A stretch of 64,000 nt of DNA from Cryptomeria japonica. Its lineage: Eukaryota; Streptophyta; Pinopsida; Cupressales; Cupressaceae. The stretch is from positions 399,728,939-399,792,938 of the forward strand of contig NC_081406.1 of NCBI RefSeq assembly GCF_030272615.1. Direction: 5' to 3'. Below, in pieces: positions 46,934-58,620 of this stretch; the first letter of the stretch is position 1, and the number at the start of each line of letters is the position of its first letter. The translations under genes and the position numbers were made by a program. The notes below the pieces were generated by a model. It saw nothing but the letters and a program-made list of their open reading frames with translations. It was not told where the DNA came from and did no database searches.

Positions 46934-47215
46934 CTATGTGTAAAACCTGTGAAGGTGCATGTTGTTGATAAGATCTTCCAAGGGTTCTCCATCAGGTGTT
47001 GAGAGCTGGTATGCACCTGATCCATAGATTGTTGTGATAACATAGGGACCAAGCCAATTGGGCTCAAACTTTCCTTTCTTTTCTCAGTCTTGCTGATTGT
47101 TAGGATTTTCTTTGAGAACTAAGTCATCCACCTCAAATGTGCGAGGCTTTACCTTATAATTGTAGTTGTGTCATTCCTTGACTGAATGATATGTTGCTCC
47201 CTTGATTGTCTTCCT
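46934..47215 (-). pseudogene. Gypsy integrase C-terminus
   Basis: The minus strand reads YNYKVKPRTFEVDDLVLKEN, then after a TGA GKFEPNWLGPYVITTIYGSG and AYQLSTPDGEPL up to HLHRFYT and stop (TAG at 46934-46936). This is the conserved GPY/F-type C-terminal region of Ty3/Gypsy integrase. Two in-frame stops are seen (in the position after NNQQD and before HNYNY). Similarity stops at about 47216, so only the last ~90 residues remain. Confidence 0.8.
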
Positions 47216-50200
47216 TTATGAAGGAACTAAGGTAGAATTACTAATGTGTGAACTATGTAGGCCCATATGCGTGTCACCTAAAGAAGTTTGGCCATCCTTA
47301 ATAACAAAGTCCTTTAAGGAAGTTCCATTAAAGGTCCATTGATGTGATATATCTCCGAAAGAGGATGGATGTTTGGAACAAGTGGATGTGGAATGAAGGC
47401 TTATGATTGCAAAAAGAAGTGAAAGTAGGATAACATGATGAAGACTTAGGATCAACAAGTATTCCTTTTTACTTGAAATTTAAGAACTTTTGCCCCCAGT
47501 TATTTTGATATTAGGGGAGATCAACTCTTATTCAAGTTTTCCTTCGTAGGATTTTTATCCTTGACTTTGATTTTTGCAGAGTCCAATAGCTTTTGATTTT
47601 GATTTGGACTAAAGGACTTTTCTTTATTTTTGACTTTTAAATTTTTCTTTTCATAGCTTGATTTTTTCTCTGCAATCAGGAAGGGCTTTTCTGATTCTTG
47701 TTGATCCATGTCTAGGAGAGGAGTGTGTTGGTGTCCAAAACCATAGTTTGGAAAACCCAAAGACTTGCCAACTCCTTAGGAAATCCAATTAGCCTTGGCC
47801 AACGAACAGGGATGGTCAAAGACCAATCCCTCTGCACTTCAGGCTCCACAAGACCTAGGTGGGTGTACCCTTCCCTCTCAAGCACAAAAGAGTTATTTAA
47901 ATGTGGATTTAAGCCTCTAAGCAAGTTTACACAACTGGCAAATTAGTGTTCTGCAACTATGCTATATCATGTGCTTTAGTTGAATACTTTGAAAACTTAA
48001 AACTGAATATGAATAAAAGTGTATGTTAAAGATATTGTATATTGAAAATGAAATGCTTTCGGGACTTGAATGAAATCTGCAAGGATTAGTTCAAATGGGA
48101 TATGGAAGAATGTTTCTCTGTAAGGACCTTATGCATACAAATCAAAATCTCATAAATAAATAATAGACCAGTGCCTCTATCCAGGAATATGCACGATACT
48201 TTGTGGATAAATAATTCAATTAAACTTTTGAGACAGTTTTCAGGCAACTTGTAACACAAGACTATCAATACAGAGGTTCCATTAAGTGCTATAAGAACAT
48301 GAAGAAACAAATCTTATATTCAATTATAACAACTTGTAGTGGCACACTGTATTAAACCCTTTATCAGATTTATCAAGAAGACAAAATGAAATTCATCAAC
48401 ACAAAAGTATACACGAATTCTGGAATTGAAACATCGAATCTTGTATATTAATTTTTGGAGAGTGAATGCATACAATAGCTACACTTACAGATACTCCATT
48501 ACACAGGGATTTCTCAAAATGATACTTCCATTCCTACATACTTCTCCAATATAGACATCCCATAGCCCCTACTGGCAGCCTGACAGATTGTGAATTATTC
48601 TTTTTTTTATTGAAAAAGACTCCCTATAAATACCTGATCCTAAAGACATATGTGAAAGGACACACCCTTTGGTTTACAGAGATAATTACATTTGAATCAT
48701 TAAAATACACACTAAATAAAGCTTTATTAATATTCTTTATAATCTTTCACTTTGATAAAATTCCACTTCCGCTCTTGCTTAAGCTCCTCATTTACAAACT
48801 TTGATAAAATTTCCTGCATATAAAGTGAACCAATCAAGTTCCTTAAATAGAAAATAGCTCATGACTTACCTTTGATTAAGTTTTGCATTAAAAACTATAT
48901 CTTTTCAGATAATCGTAATTCACTTTGATCCAAATATTTAACCCTCCGGGAAAATACTTTTGCAAAAATTCATACTTTGATTCCGCATAAAATCAACCCT
49001 AATACATACATGTATCATTTATTCACTTAGGGTGAAAATATTTACAAGCAAATAATAATAACGTAATGTTAAAATATATTAGGTCATCATGAGTTAAAAA
49101 TATTATGCACTTGCAAAATGTAATTTTCCTTATGATAAAATATATTCCTTTATAATTTCTCAAAAGGATAATGTCAAAATACTATCATGTCAAATGTTGT
49201 AAACAAGTCTTTATTTACCAAAATGCTTTTGCAAATGATGAATGGCAATATTAGAATATTAAAAAAATTTAAGTAAAGGATACTTCCTGTGTCCGTGTAA
49301 GTTAAAGAATAAAATATCCTGCACAAAACATAAGAAAATCAAATAACTTGATAACTCATATTTTTTACTTTCTAGGGATATATTTAAAATCATTGATAAA
49401 ATCTTCCCTATGCAAATAAGAATACTTTCCCCTAAAGAGATATATAACCTTTACACATAATTAGGGTAAAGTGTTCCTAAAAAATATGATATCATAATAA
49501 TTAATATAAAGCTCAGAAATAAATGAAATTTCCTTTGAATAACCTTTTTAGAATAAAACATCCCAATGAAGATATTAGATCAATAATGTTTTGAAATTTT
49601 TTACTCTCGCTTTAACCATTTCCAAAAAAGTAAAAAATTAACTATTGAATGCTAATAATCACCTATCCTTGATATAATAATTTTTTTCATCAATAATACT
49701 TTAAATATGATTCAAGATAAAAACATTAGATTTTCACCATCAAACATTATAAAAAAGGCTATTCTTTATCAAAGTATTTTTACCCATTATAATAATTAAA
49801 ATGAAAAATTATTTAAAGCCTATAGGTAAAATATACTTCCTTAATATGCACTTAGTAGAAATAATTTGTCATCCTATCCTGCACACATAAGGCACATAAT
49901 AAGGAATTTGAATAATAAAAATAATATCCTCATTAGCTAGGGAAATTTCAAAGTATTCATCTTTAAAAAACTATTCCCTATGCAAAAAATGTTAGATTAT
50001 TTTGCCCTAAGAAAATATGTTCAATTAACCTTCATAAGGATATAATAAATAAGGGCAAAAAATGTTCCCCAAATGAATAATTAAGTGATTGAAAAAATAA
50101 ATCTATAAAGAAATACAAATCATTTCATATAATATTTGAAAAATCCCAAAATGTAAAATATTGCGTAAATAACATTTGAGATCATTTATTTTTAGGAAAA

Positions 50201-52050
50201 AATAAATTCAAAGGCAAAATATTAATTAATAATCTTTTAAAATCACTTTTACCTTTAAAATAATAAAAAGCAAATGATTAAAACATACCTACTTCCGCTT
50301 GATAAAAATACATTACCTTGGGAATTGTGGAAATATTTGTAAATTATTATCCATAGTAATTTACCCTAACAAATATTTTCAAATAATACAATAGAGCAAT
50401 TGGTAAAAGAGGAGGGTAGGTATGGGTAGTTAGGAAGGTTGGGTTGAGAGGTTGAGTGTTCAACTCCCTCTCCTTGCTTTTTTGTAAAAATATATTTTAA
50501 AATCATTTATTTATATGCAAAATGTAATCTTATTGTAAATAAAAAATATACTTGCTTAAGATATACTCCATGCTCCTTAATGTGCCTAGAAATTTATTTT
50601 TTCCCATGTGTAACATCCTGCACAAAAAAAAGAAATGTAGTAAGATATACTAACAAATCAGAAATCATTTTGTTAAGGATAAAACAATATATATTTTTTA
50701 TTGAAATGTTGGAGGCCGTCACTTTCAAATCTGGGCCATTTTTGAGCTTACCGGCACTCCAGAAATATCAAAAATCTTGTAAAAATGGCCTTCAAGGTAG
50801 GGTGGATGGTTTGGGCCTCTGTTGAGAGACAAAAACCACCATTTAAAACTCATATTCAAGCCCAAAAAATGGTCTGAATTGCAAAAACGTGAATGAACTT
50901 TTGCTGTTGTTGGTGATACTTCTCATCATAGCCTCTCCGCTTCTCTAATATTTGCTAAGCTTACTTGATTATGTATGAAGATCGCATATACTTAATAGTT
51001 CACTACTGCTTGTCATCACCCCAATCATTTTCTTGCTGAGGTGTTGTAAAAGCTCACAACATTATGTATATATTATACTTCAGCTTGAGCACTCAATAGG
51101 TTATTAAGGAAACATGTATATGTTGTTCATTAATGAATATATTGTTCATTTTCAACCGGTTGTACAACAATGGCCGCCCTATCGGGAATCGAGAGGGCTC
51201 TCAAATGCCTATGTCGATACTCGATGGCTTTTACTCGTCAGGCCCCAATGTATCCCAATCATTTATTTTAAAAAAATGATTTAATATTTCACCTTTTGAG
51301 ATAAAAACTATTTACTTCCTTCTACCAACTATAAAGTATTTGATCATTTGATTTGATCAAACATAAAATCTTTTATTTCTTTTTTGTAATAATCCTGCAT
51401 ATTATACAAGCTCAAAAATTGTGTTAGTTTTAAAAGCATCATATAATTTCATGTAACACAAATAATTTAAATACTATAATATTAATTGGAGGAAAAGTAT
51501 AATATTCAAAATTAAAAACTTCCTAATTAATATTATACTCAAGGAAAATAATAATGGCTTTCATAATTCATTAAGCGCGATCTTCCTGCAAAAGGAAATT
51601 TATTAGTATTCTACTATAATCATTTTGACAAAATTTTGAAATTGTATATTGCAAATATGAAGAAATTGTATTTAGATTAGCCTCATAGAACATATCAAAC
51701 GATATCGTATGAATTCGAAATTTGAAACATAGGTCCTCGTATATACATAAAATACAGAGGAATAATTAATTTGACATAACAGAGTTCAGATGAGAAGAAG
51801 TTATGGTTCAAAAAGGCGTACCTGGCTTGATTCCGTATTTGTAATCATATATATACCTGGAAATCGACCACCTTGTTCATGCATCAAAGTAAGTTGCAGG
51901 TAACTCGGAGTGGAATAGATACTTGATCTAAATAATTGTAGAGAGAGATTTGCTTCCTAGTATGAATCTAGAACCTTAAAAAGTTTAAATTTTAAGGGTC
52001 CAACAGAGTGGAAATGGAATGAGCGGATGAAATGGTAAGGCTATATGAGT
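47216..52050. other. Long AT-rich region, no gene recognised
   Basis: 47500-47930 has two minus-strand frames of 70-79 codons (one lysine-rich, one like DWSLTIPVRWPRLIGFP), possibly decayed Gypsy sequence but not identifiable. 48600-50600 is very AT-rich with many short TTTGATAAAAT-like words and no frames. 50900-51250 is less AT-rich but non-coding. Confidence 0.4.
50390..50485 (+). mobile_element. Possible SINE head
   Basis: AGAGCAATTGGTAAAAGAGG (50393-50412) resembles the A-box arm of a tRNA and GTTCAACTCC (50458-50467) resembles a B box. It stands out as G-rich sequence within AT-rich DNA and ends in TTGCTTTTTT. Spacing of 65 bp is longer than in tRNA. No target-site duplication was found. 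Confidence 0.35.
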
Positions 52051-52057
52051 TCTAAAG

Positions 52058-53423
52058 AGGGCTGGTGATATATTCAATAGATTCTTTGTCAAAACCACTC
52101 TTAGGACTATTGATATCAAGAGTTGCTTGCACCGCTAGAGGAGATTTGCATTCAGACTTAGTAGCCACAACACTAGGTGGTTCATACCCAATTCCTTGAT
52201 ATTGTAAATTTTTTGTATTTTGTTCCTGTCGACTAAATGTTTTAGAAGATAGTTTGTTCACCTAAGCTTTGTGGTAACAATCTCATCAAATATGTTTCTT
52301 CTCCTGCTACCTCAATGCAAGCTGTGAAAAACTATCTTATGTGTGCCTTAGGATCCCCTTTGCCTTTGTACTTGTCAAAATTTGGTGTCACAAAATATGG
52401 AGGGACTAGAGGCATTGTAATGCTTCTATCAAATGGGTAAGGACATATATCCTTCATTGTGTATTGTTGCTTTGGTGTATTCATGCCTGCCATTTGCTTT
52501 TGTAAATCCTTGATCTGTTGTTGCAAGTCATTCTTGGGTGGTGTCTTTTCTCTTTGAGCTAGTCCCATGTGTGAGCCACTAGGTAGAGGAGGAGGTATAT
52601 AATGCATATATGGATGGTGTTAATCATAGATGTGTTCATATGGAGGAGGGACATAGTTATAGCATGTATATGGACCACTTGGTTTGGTATTGTAATGAGG
52701 AGCACTAGGTCTAGGTTGATACATGTAATGACCATAAGGATAGGAGGTATCATAAGAGTGATCTTGAGTATTGCCCCCAAATCTGACACAAGGTTTCCTC
52801 GTGTCATGATTTTGAATATTTGATTGAGTGTAATTGTATGCATTGGTATGATCTTGGGTATTATCATGGTCATGTGTAGTAGTAGTTCTTTTCCATGGGA
52901 AAGGACGACTGTGGGGTGGTTCATGATAGGTTCTATCACAATTGGCATGAGAATGAGTGTATGTATTTGGAATCTTAGGTTTTTGAAATAGGGAGGAAGG
53001 TGACTCAAGCACGAGATGCTCTTTCTTATTACCACCATTATTGGGCCTCCTTTGTCTCGTATTAACTTGATTTATTTGGTTTGTATCATCCTCCAAAATT
53101 TGCGACATATCAAAATCACAGGGTAATTTTGTTCCACTTTGTGCCATAAGTTGTAGGAAATATTGTCTATCCCTCTTCATGATTTCTTGAACCAATTTAT
53201 TAAAATGGGGGTCCATGATAGTTTCAATAACTTTTGCAGAATCCACAGATACATTGTCATTGTCATTATCATTTCCATTGTTGTTGTCATTGTTTGGTAT
53301 ATTACTGCAATTGTCAAATGGATTGTAGAATTCATCTCCATCAAACTCATATGTACTCATGTTTAAATACCTTAAAGCTTCTTCGTCTTCCCTTCTAGAC
53401 CTTTGTGAATTCTTTTCAACCAT
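52058..53423 (-). pseudogene. Gypsy gag, C-terminally deleted
   Basis: Starts MVEKNSQRSRREDEEALRYL at 53423. An acidic Asn/Asp-rich stretch (NNNGNDNDNDN) and a His/Tyr/Pro-rich linker follow. After a stop at 52620 the same region continues as a 91-codon frame with YPFDRSITMPLVPPYFVTPN and FDKYKGKGDPKAHIR, then stop and FFTACIEVAGEETYLMRLLP. The last two blocks are the retrotransposon gag core (PKFDKY.G..DP..HI..F and YLMRLFPQSL) of plant Gypsy elements. The frame then joins unrelated sequence ending at about 52058, so most of gag and all of pol are deleted. Confidence 0.75.
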
Positions 53424-53914
53424 AGACTAAAGTCTTTACCAAAATGAAAGGATAAGATGAAAATGCAAAGACTATGGAAGACCAGGAGGTATATGAAATA
53501 TAGATGAATCTAGGGCAAACTTGCAATGTCCAAAAGTGTAAGACCAAAGTATGTATGTTTGAGAGTAAGGTGTGGCTTCCAAAGAGATGATGGATCTCTT
53601 GATGAGGTATGTTGACCTTGACTCAAAAGACCAAATGAGACCCTAAGATGATAGATCTTGATGCAGGAATTAGCTAGTGTTGTGTTATAGTATGTTTATA
53701 AAGTGTGATGAGGACAAGCAAAGTAACCTTTTGACTCAAATTTAGAAGATATGTATGAGGGAAATGCAAGTGAACCAAAATGATGGAGTATGTGTGACCA
53801 AGATAGGTTGATTGAAAAATGAAGCCCTATAGGAAGCAACCTTATAAGCTCTTTGAATATGAAAACTTAAGTCCCTTTTGTTCTTAAGAATTTTTTGTAA
53901 TCTCCCAACTGTGA

Positions 53915-54225
53915 ACACAGATGCAATTTTAACTAACCTAGACGTGACTTTTGATCTCAGACGTAGTTCTAGTAGACACAAACACGTTTTTCTTGTGATA
54001 ATGACAATTTTAACCTGCAAGTCAAAAATGCAATTCTGCTCTACACAGACGTGTTTTCTCAACACAAACATGGTTTTAATTGACAGAGATGCAATTTCTG
54101 AAAATGTGACAATTTATGGCTAATGATTTTTTGTAGGACATAGACATAATTATGTACTGCACATACATGTTTTCCCGACACAAATCTAGTTTTAACTAAC
54201 ACAGACGTGTTTTCTGATACTTTGT
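53915..54225 (-). repeat. ~20-bp-period degenerate motif array (array 2)
   Basis: Motifs start near 53919, 53940, 53959, 53981, 54000, 54027, 54047, 54067, 54087 and 54106 and continue less regularly to about 54225. Read on the minus strand they give CACGTCTAGGTTAG, AACGTGTTTGTGTCTA and TGCATCTGTGTT, closely matching array 1 (CACGTCTAGGTTGA, AACGTGTTTGTGTCTA). The array lies 500-800 bp upstream of the Gypsy gag ATG in the same orientation. Confidence 0.75.
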
Positions 54226-55650
54226 GCAATTCTGTTTGATTTTGAAGTTGTTTAATGTGACCAAATCTTAATGTTTTGACTCTTTTCATGGCAAGAGGAC
54301 ACAATAATAGTGAAAACTCAATGTTTGAAAGTGTTTTGTCTAAAGGATAAAAAATGTTTCCAAATGTGAAATGTGATGTAAAATGTTTTTGCATACACTT
54401 GAAAACACGGTAGACACAATGTTTCTTTGTTTTGCTTGAAAATGTGAGTATTTTGATCATGCAAGCACAAATCGTAGGGTTGGGCAGGACAATAGTTGTT
54501 GAATCTCACTTGCCCATGTAATGCCCGCCAAAATACCCTAGAGAAACTAAACATCTAACATGCAAATGGAAATATATTTTTTGCTTTATTAACATCTAAT
54601 AACAAATAATGCAACACATAACATCTCCATCTATTTAAATTCATTAACCATTTAACCAATAAGAACATATATCATTGTTCACTTCATCAAATAACGCAAA
54701 TGGAAATAACATAACATCATTAAACTTTCCCTAGGGTACTTCAACATCATTACTTAATTCACCACCATAATAACATACTACACACATGATAGGCATATTT
54801 CATCTTGATTTAATACATCGTATTTTAATTCTCTAACCATGAATATGCAACCTACAACATTATTTATTCCTCATGATATGCATAATTTCCTTTCTACCAA
54901 TGCATCTATATGAATCATTCATCTTCACTAGATCTAATTAAAACATCGTCTAACATATTCATTTCTTAATCTACGAATATTCCTCTTTCAAGATAAATTT
55001 ACATTCTAACTTGCTTCCTAACATTCCATGGGATAATACAACTAAACTACAATGCAAATCCATTTATACTCCAACCATAACTCACTTCTATTTCCATGAA
55101 CCATAAGATCACATCTCTACAATAGTACAATTTCATCCGTAAAGTTTCATTACAAATATGACTTAATTCTAATTCCAACTACAATTCATCTTATAAATAC
55201 AAGTACATTAAATACATCATGAGCGTAGCTCTTTCTGCTACAAGAATCCATTTACTATATACAAGAATATTACATTACATGCATTCCATCTTATTCATTA
55301 CATAAATCTACTAGAAGGTACATCCATAGTTCATCATGAAGAAGAATCCACATCCACGCTAGAAGAATCCAAGAGAACATCCTAATGGATAAAAAGCACC
55401 AACCTCCCGACCATGTGGAACCAAAGGAACCACCCCCTGTGTTAGGAGATGACACAAAGGTCCCAACACACACTCTAAACCTAAGTTGGCACCCTAACCA
55501 AAGAGACTAACCACACAAGGACTCTCAAGCAATAACTCACACAATGCAACAAGAATGAAATCCCAGAGGTGTATAACTCACCAAGACATAAATGCATCCA
55601 ATGAGCATAATCATAAATCATAAAGGGGAAACACATATAGGAGTGGAGTC
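54226..55650. other. AT-rich sequence, possibly the Gypsy 5' LTR
   Basis: Read on the minus strand, TTGGCGGGCATTACA at about 54523-54537 could be an LTR end upstream of array 2 and gag. Boundaries and a matching LTR were not found. The rest is AT-rich without conserved frames. Confidence 0.3.
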
Positions 55651-56129
55651 TGTGAGATTTTGCCAAGATCAAGAGCTCAATGAAAATTATAAAATAGGGA
55701 GACAAAGTATAGGACAAGAATAAACTGTATTCTCATCAATAGATAAAAATGATCAATAGTTGTTAACATACAATGAATATGAGCCTACTTATATAGGCAA
55801 GGCTATATGAATATGTGAGAACACAAACATGATATGTGGCTCAATAAGAAACAAGGGTAGGTAGGGATTAGGTGTGGTAGGTAGGAGAAACAATAAAATA
55901 TTCCACATGAGGTGGATCACCCACTGAAGGTGGAATTATCACTCCACAATAAGTGGACATGATAGAGTAATAACAAGATCACACCATAAAAGGTGGAAAT
56001 TCTCCTACACGCACTATCCCAATGTGGCACAAACACCCAAGTGTCTCATACCCAAACTATTATGAAATGCATTATCCTAAGTATACTTAAGTAAGGTGTA
56101 ATAATATCCAACATGAATAAATAATCACA
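55651..56129 (-). repeat. 3' LTR of the minus-strand Copia element
   Basis: Minus-strand start TGTGATTATTTATTCATG and end AAAATCTCACA; collinear with 60436-60909. Confidence 0.9.
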
Positions 56130-56142
56130 CCAGCCCCCCTTA
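56130..56142 (-). promoter_or_regulatory. Polypurine tract of the minus-strand Copia element
   Basis: TAAGGGGGGCTGG on the minus strand, directly before the 3' LTR. Further G-runs occur upstream (near 56320, 56400 and 56436), so several PPT-like tracts are present. Confidence 0.8.
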
Positions 56143-56504
56143 AGTGCAACTTAGGGGAATGCACTTAAGTCTACAATGCAACTAATCAATGCAAGATGGG
56201 CCCCGACTACTAGGCCATGTTAGGTACCCATGTGCAAATGCAAATGCATGCAAACCAATGCAATGAAATCTCTCATAAAGCGGGGAAAGAGAGAAAAACC
56301 CAATGGGAAAAAACACTCCCCCAAAAGAGAGATGAAAACTATACAAGAGAACTCTCATAGAAGCATGTGAAGGACAAAACCCGATGTGAGGAAAACGTCC
56401 CCCCCATATGAGAGAAGAAGAGAAGCTAAGTAGCCCCCCCTCAATGTAGAATCTGCACCAATGGGAGAAGCTCGAAGATGAATGAAGAAACTGCTCCATG
56501 AATG

Positions 56505-56969
56505 TCAAACTACATTCCTCCCCTTAGGAAGAAACAAAACCAAAGGCGTATCCATGAGGTCTCCCCAATCATGAAGGGAAGATGTAGGAAAAAAACTCAT
56601 GATGAATGAAGTCTCTGAAAACTGCTCAAGTGTCCCCATGTCAATGATGTAAGATACCCCCTCCAAAGGTGGTGAACTGCTCCACACTGCTGAAAAAGGC
56701 ACTCCAAGATCTAGTGGAGATGAATGTAGAACAAGTCCCGAAGACTCACATGTCTCCTCTAAAGATAAAGAGACCTCCTCCATCTGTTGTACATAAGAAT
56801 CCACAATCATGTCAACCTCGAAAGAATGATCATGTAGAGAATGAACAAGAGGGTTAGAGTGTTCCCTCGCAACAATCAAAGAAGGATCATCTTCATCAAA
56901 GAGAAGATGAATATCGTGAATGATGTCTCTCAAATCTGCAATGTAGGACTCCACAAAACAAACCTGCAA
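56505..56969 (-). CDS. Unrecognised acidic ORF in place of Copia pol
   Basis: About 154 codons from Met at 56969 (MQVCFVESYIADLRDIIHDI). It is acidic (LLFDEDDPSLIV) and serine/leucine-rich (MEEVSLSLEETCESSGL), ending PKGRNVV. There is no similarity to integrase, RT or RNase H that I can see. It is intact while gag and protease upstream are broken. It could be captured sequence, an accessory ORF of this family, or a chance frame. Confidence 0.4.
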   Translation of the reverse strand: MQVCFVESYIADLRDIIHDIHLLFDEDDPSLIVAREHSNPLVHSLHDHSFEVDMIVDSYVQQMEEVSLSLEETCESSGLVLHSSPLDLGVPFSAVWSSSPPLEGVSYIIDMGTLEQFSETSFIMSFFPTSSLHDWGDLMDTPLVLFLPKGRNVV

Positions 56970-57024
56970 TGTCGATCAAGTAATCATCCCAATCAACTGA
57001 AGTTGGAAGACAAGGTATATCCTG

Positions 57025-57360
57025 CTACACTGAATCAGAAGAAGGCAAAACTGTTCCACTAGTTGCATCATCAGGTGCAATAGGTGATGTGATATCAATA
57101 GGAGGAGATGAAATGCAAGGCTCAAGAATGGGGTCACATGTGAGAATCCCAAAGTTCTCCTCAAAATCTAAATAATCATAAGAAGTGTGATCATAATATG
57201 TAGAATCATCATGTGTAAAATCATCCTCATCAACAAAATCTGAAAAGGAGTATAACCGAGATGCATGATCAACCACCCTAATCGCAATGATAGCTCTAGT
57301 CTCCAAGTCTCTAATAAAAACTGACTCAGGTATGAACTCCACAATTTTCTTTGTTGCCCC
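57025..57360 (-). pseudogene. Copia post-protease region
   Basis: Reads KKIVEFIPESVFIRDLETRA then HASRLYSFSDF, which fits the stretch between protease and integrase in plant Copia polyproteins (V.F.P..V.I.D......A.G...SRLY.F). An acidic Asp/Tyr-rich tail with no integrase HHCC motif follows, and a stop at about 57025. Confidence 0.6.
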
Positions 57361-57369
57361 ATGTATGAT

Positions 57370-57876
57370 TTAATAGATGGAAAGGAGATTGTTTGTCAAA
57401 TGGGGTACACACAACACATTATTGAAGGAGTTATCCCCAATGATTATAGTTCCTTTCCCAATCACATCCATGTATGTATTATTTCCCATCAAAATCTGCG
57501 GCATGGTAGAAGGCTCAAATGTAGAGAACATAGATTGAGAAGATGCTATATGATGAGAAGCTCTTGAATCTAGAAGCCATCTCCCTGAATCATGACTTTT
57601 AGTAGCACAAAGAGCTTTTCCTTTTCTTGTCCCAAAAGAGTGAATCTTCCCACTTGTTGAAGCCATGAATGCTTGCCCTTTCCCTTTTGAATGTGAGGAA
57701 GTGGAAGTTGATGAATCCTTCTTCTTGTAGGCATTAGGCAAATCAATGTTGTGCTTTTTGAAGATGTGTGTGAGCTCATCAATCTTCTTAGAATGGCAAC
57801 AATGCTCCTCATGATCAACCTTGTTACAATAGGCACAAGTAGGTCTCTCCCTCTTTGATGAATTGTCCTTCCTCAA
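57370..57876 (-). pseudogene. Copia gag knuckle and aspartic protease, mutated
   Basis: The frame follows gag in phase but is cut off from it by two in-frame TAA codons (between 57927 and 57877). It carries the CCHC zinc knuckle CAYCNKVDHEEHCC and the protease start WLLDSRASHH. Family members have DSGA at the catalytic aspartate; here G is R, which should abolish flap/active-site geometry. VLCVPHLTNNLLSI near the end is the conserved protease C-terminal motif. The frame ends soon after at a stop, ahead of the post-protease block. Confidence 0.8.
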
Positions 57877-57927
57877 AGAGGATGAATCTCCTTGTTGTGG
57901 ATAAGGTGGTTATTTGTCCTTAGGATT

Positions 57928-58620
57928 TTATTGCCATTTCTTCTTGTTTGAGTTGTCCTTTCCTTGATTTACTTTGTTCCCTTGAGTTTCCACTAATGCT
58001 TGAGACTTAGAAGTCTTAAGAATGCCCATGCTTATCAACTTAGTTTGTTCCATCATCAACATTTTGGCAAAAACATCAAATGTAGGCATTGTGTAGCTTG
58101 AACCCATTGTCATCCTATGGGTTTGGAAACTAGAAACAAATGCTACATATTCTTGTGGAAGTTTTCCCATCAAATTGAAGATCAATTGAGTATACTTCTT
58201 ATCAATGCCACAATACTTGAGTTGTGCCCTCAACTCTTTTTCCTTAGTGACATAATCTTGTATAGTATCAAAGTTCTTAGGATCTAACATGGTGAGATCA
58301 CTATCAATCTGATATCCCCTAATCTCATCAACTTGACCATACAAGTCTTGAAACTTTTGCCAAGCATCCTTGATTAGAGTACATTTCTCAAAATGAAAAA
58401 TGAGATCCTTTGATACATACTTTCTTAAAATACCAATTGCCATGATATTTTTAGTGAGCCAATCCAAGTGAGAAAGAGGATCAAGCTTAGGATTAGCGGG
58501 AGCAACAATAGTTCCATCAATGTAATAAGTTAGTCCTTTTTTCATAAGTTTACTCCATGCATCAATTTTCCAAGTAGCATAATTATTAGGAGTTAAGAGA
58601 GTAAACTTAGGAGAACCCAT
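57928..58620 (-). CDS. Copia Gag (UBN2-type) domain
   Basis: Begins MGSPKFTLLTPNNYATWK at 58620; the upstream in-frame Met (58665) gives a hydrophobic extension absent from the family, so this start is preferred. Motifs include AWSKLMKKGLTYYIDG, KDAWQKFQDLYG, and LMGKLPQEYVAFVSSF, as in plant Copia Gag (UBN2/DUF4219 type). In the family the product assembles the virus-like particle. About 230 codons are open, ending at TAA before the zinc knuckle, which is separated from gag by this stop. Confidence 0.8.
   Translation of the reverse strand: MGSPKFTLLTPNNYATWKIDAWSKLMKKGLTYYIDGTIVAPANPKLDPLSHLDWLTKNIMAIGILRKYVSKDLIFHFEKCTLIKDAWQKFQDLYGQVDEIRGYQIDSDLTMLDPKNFDTIQDYVTKEKELRAQLKYCGIDKKYTQLIFNLMGKLPQEYVAFVSSFQTHRMTMGSSYTMPTFDVFAKMLMMEQTKLISMGILKTSKSQALVETQGNKVNQGKDNSNKKKWQ

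Noticed and set aside
46696-47002. Hydrophobic Phe-rich ORFs
   Set aside because: Product of a T-rich low-complexity stretch.
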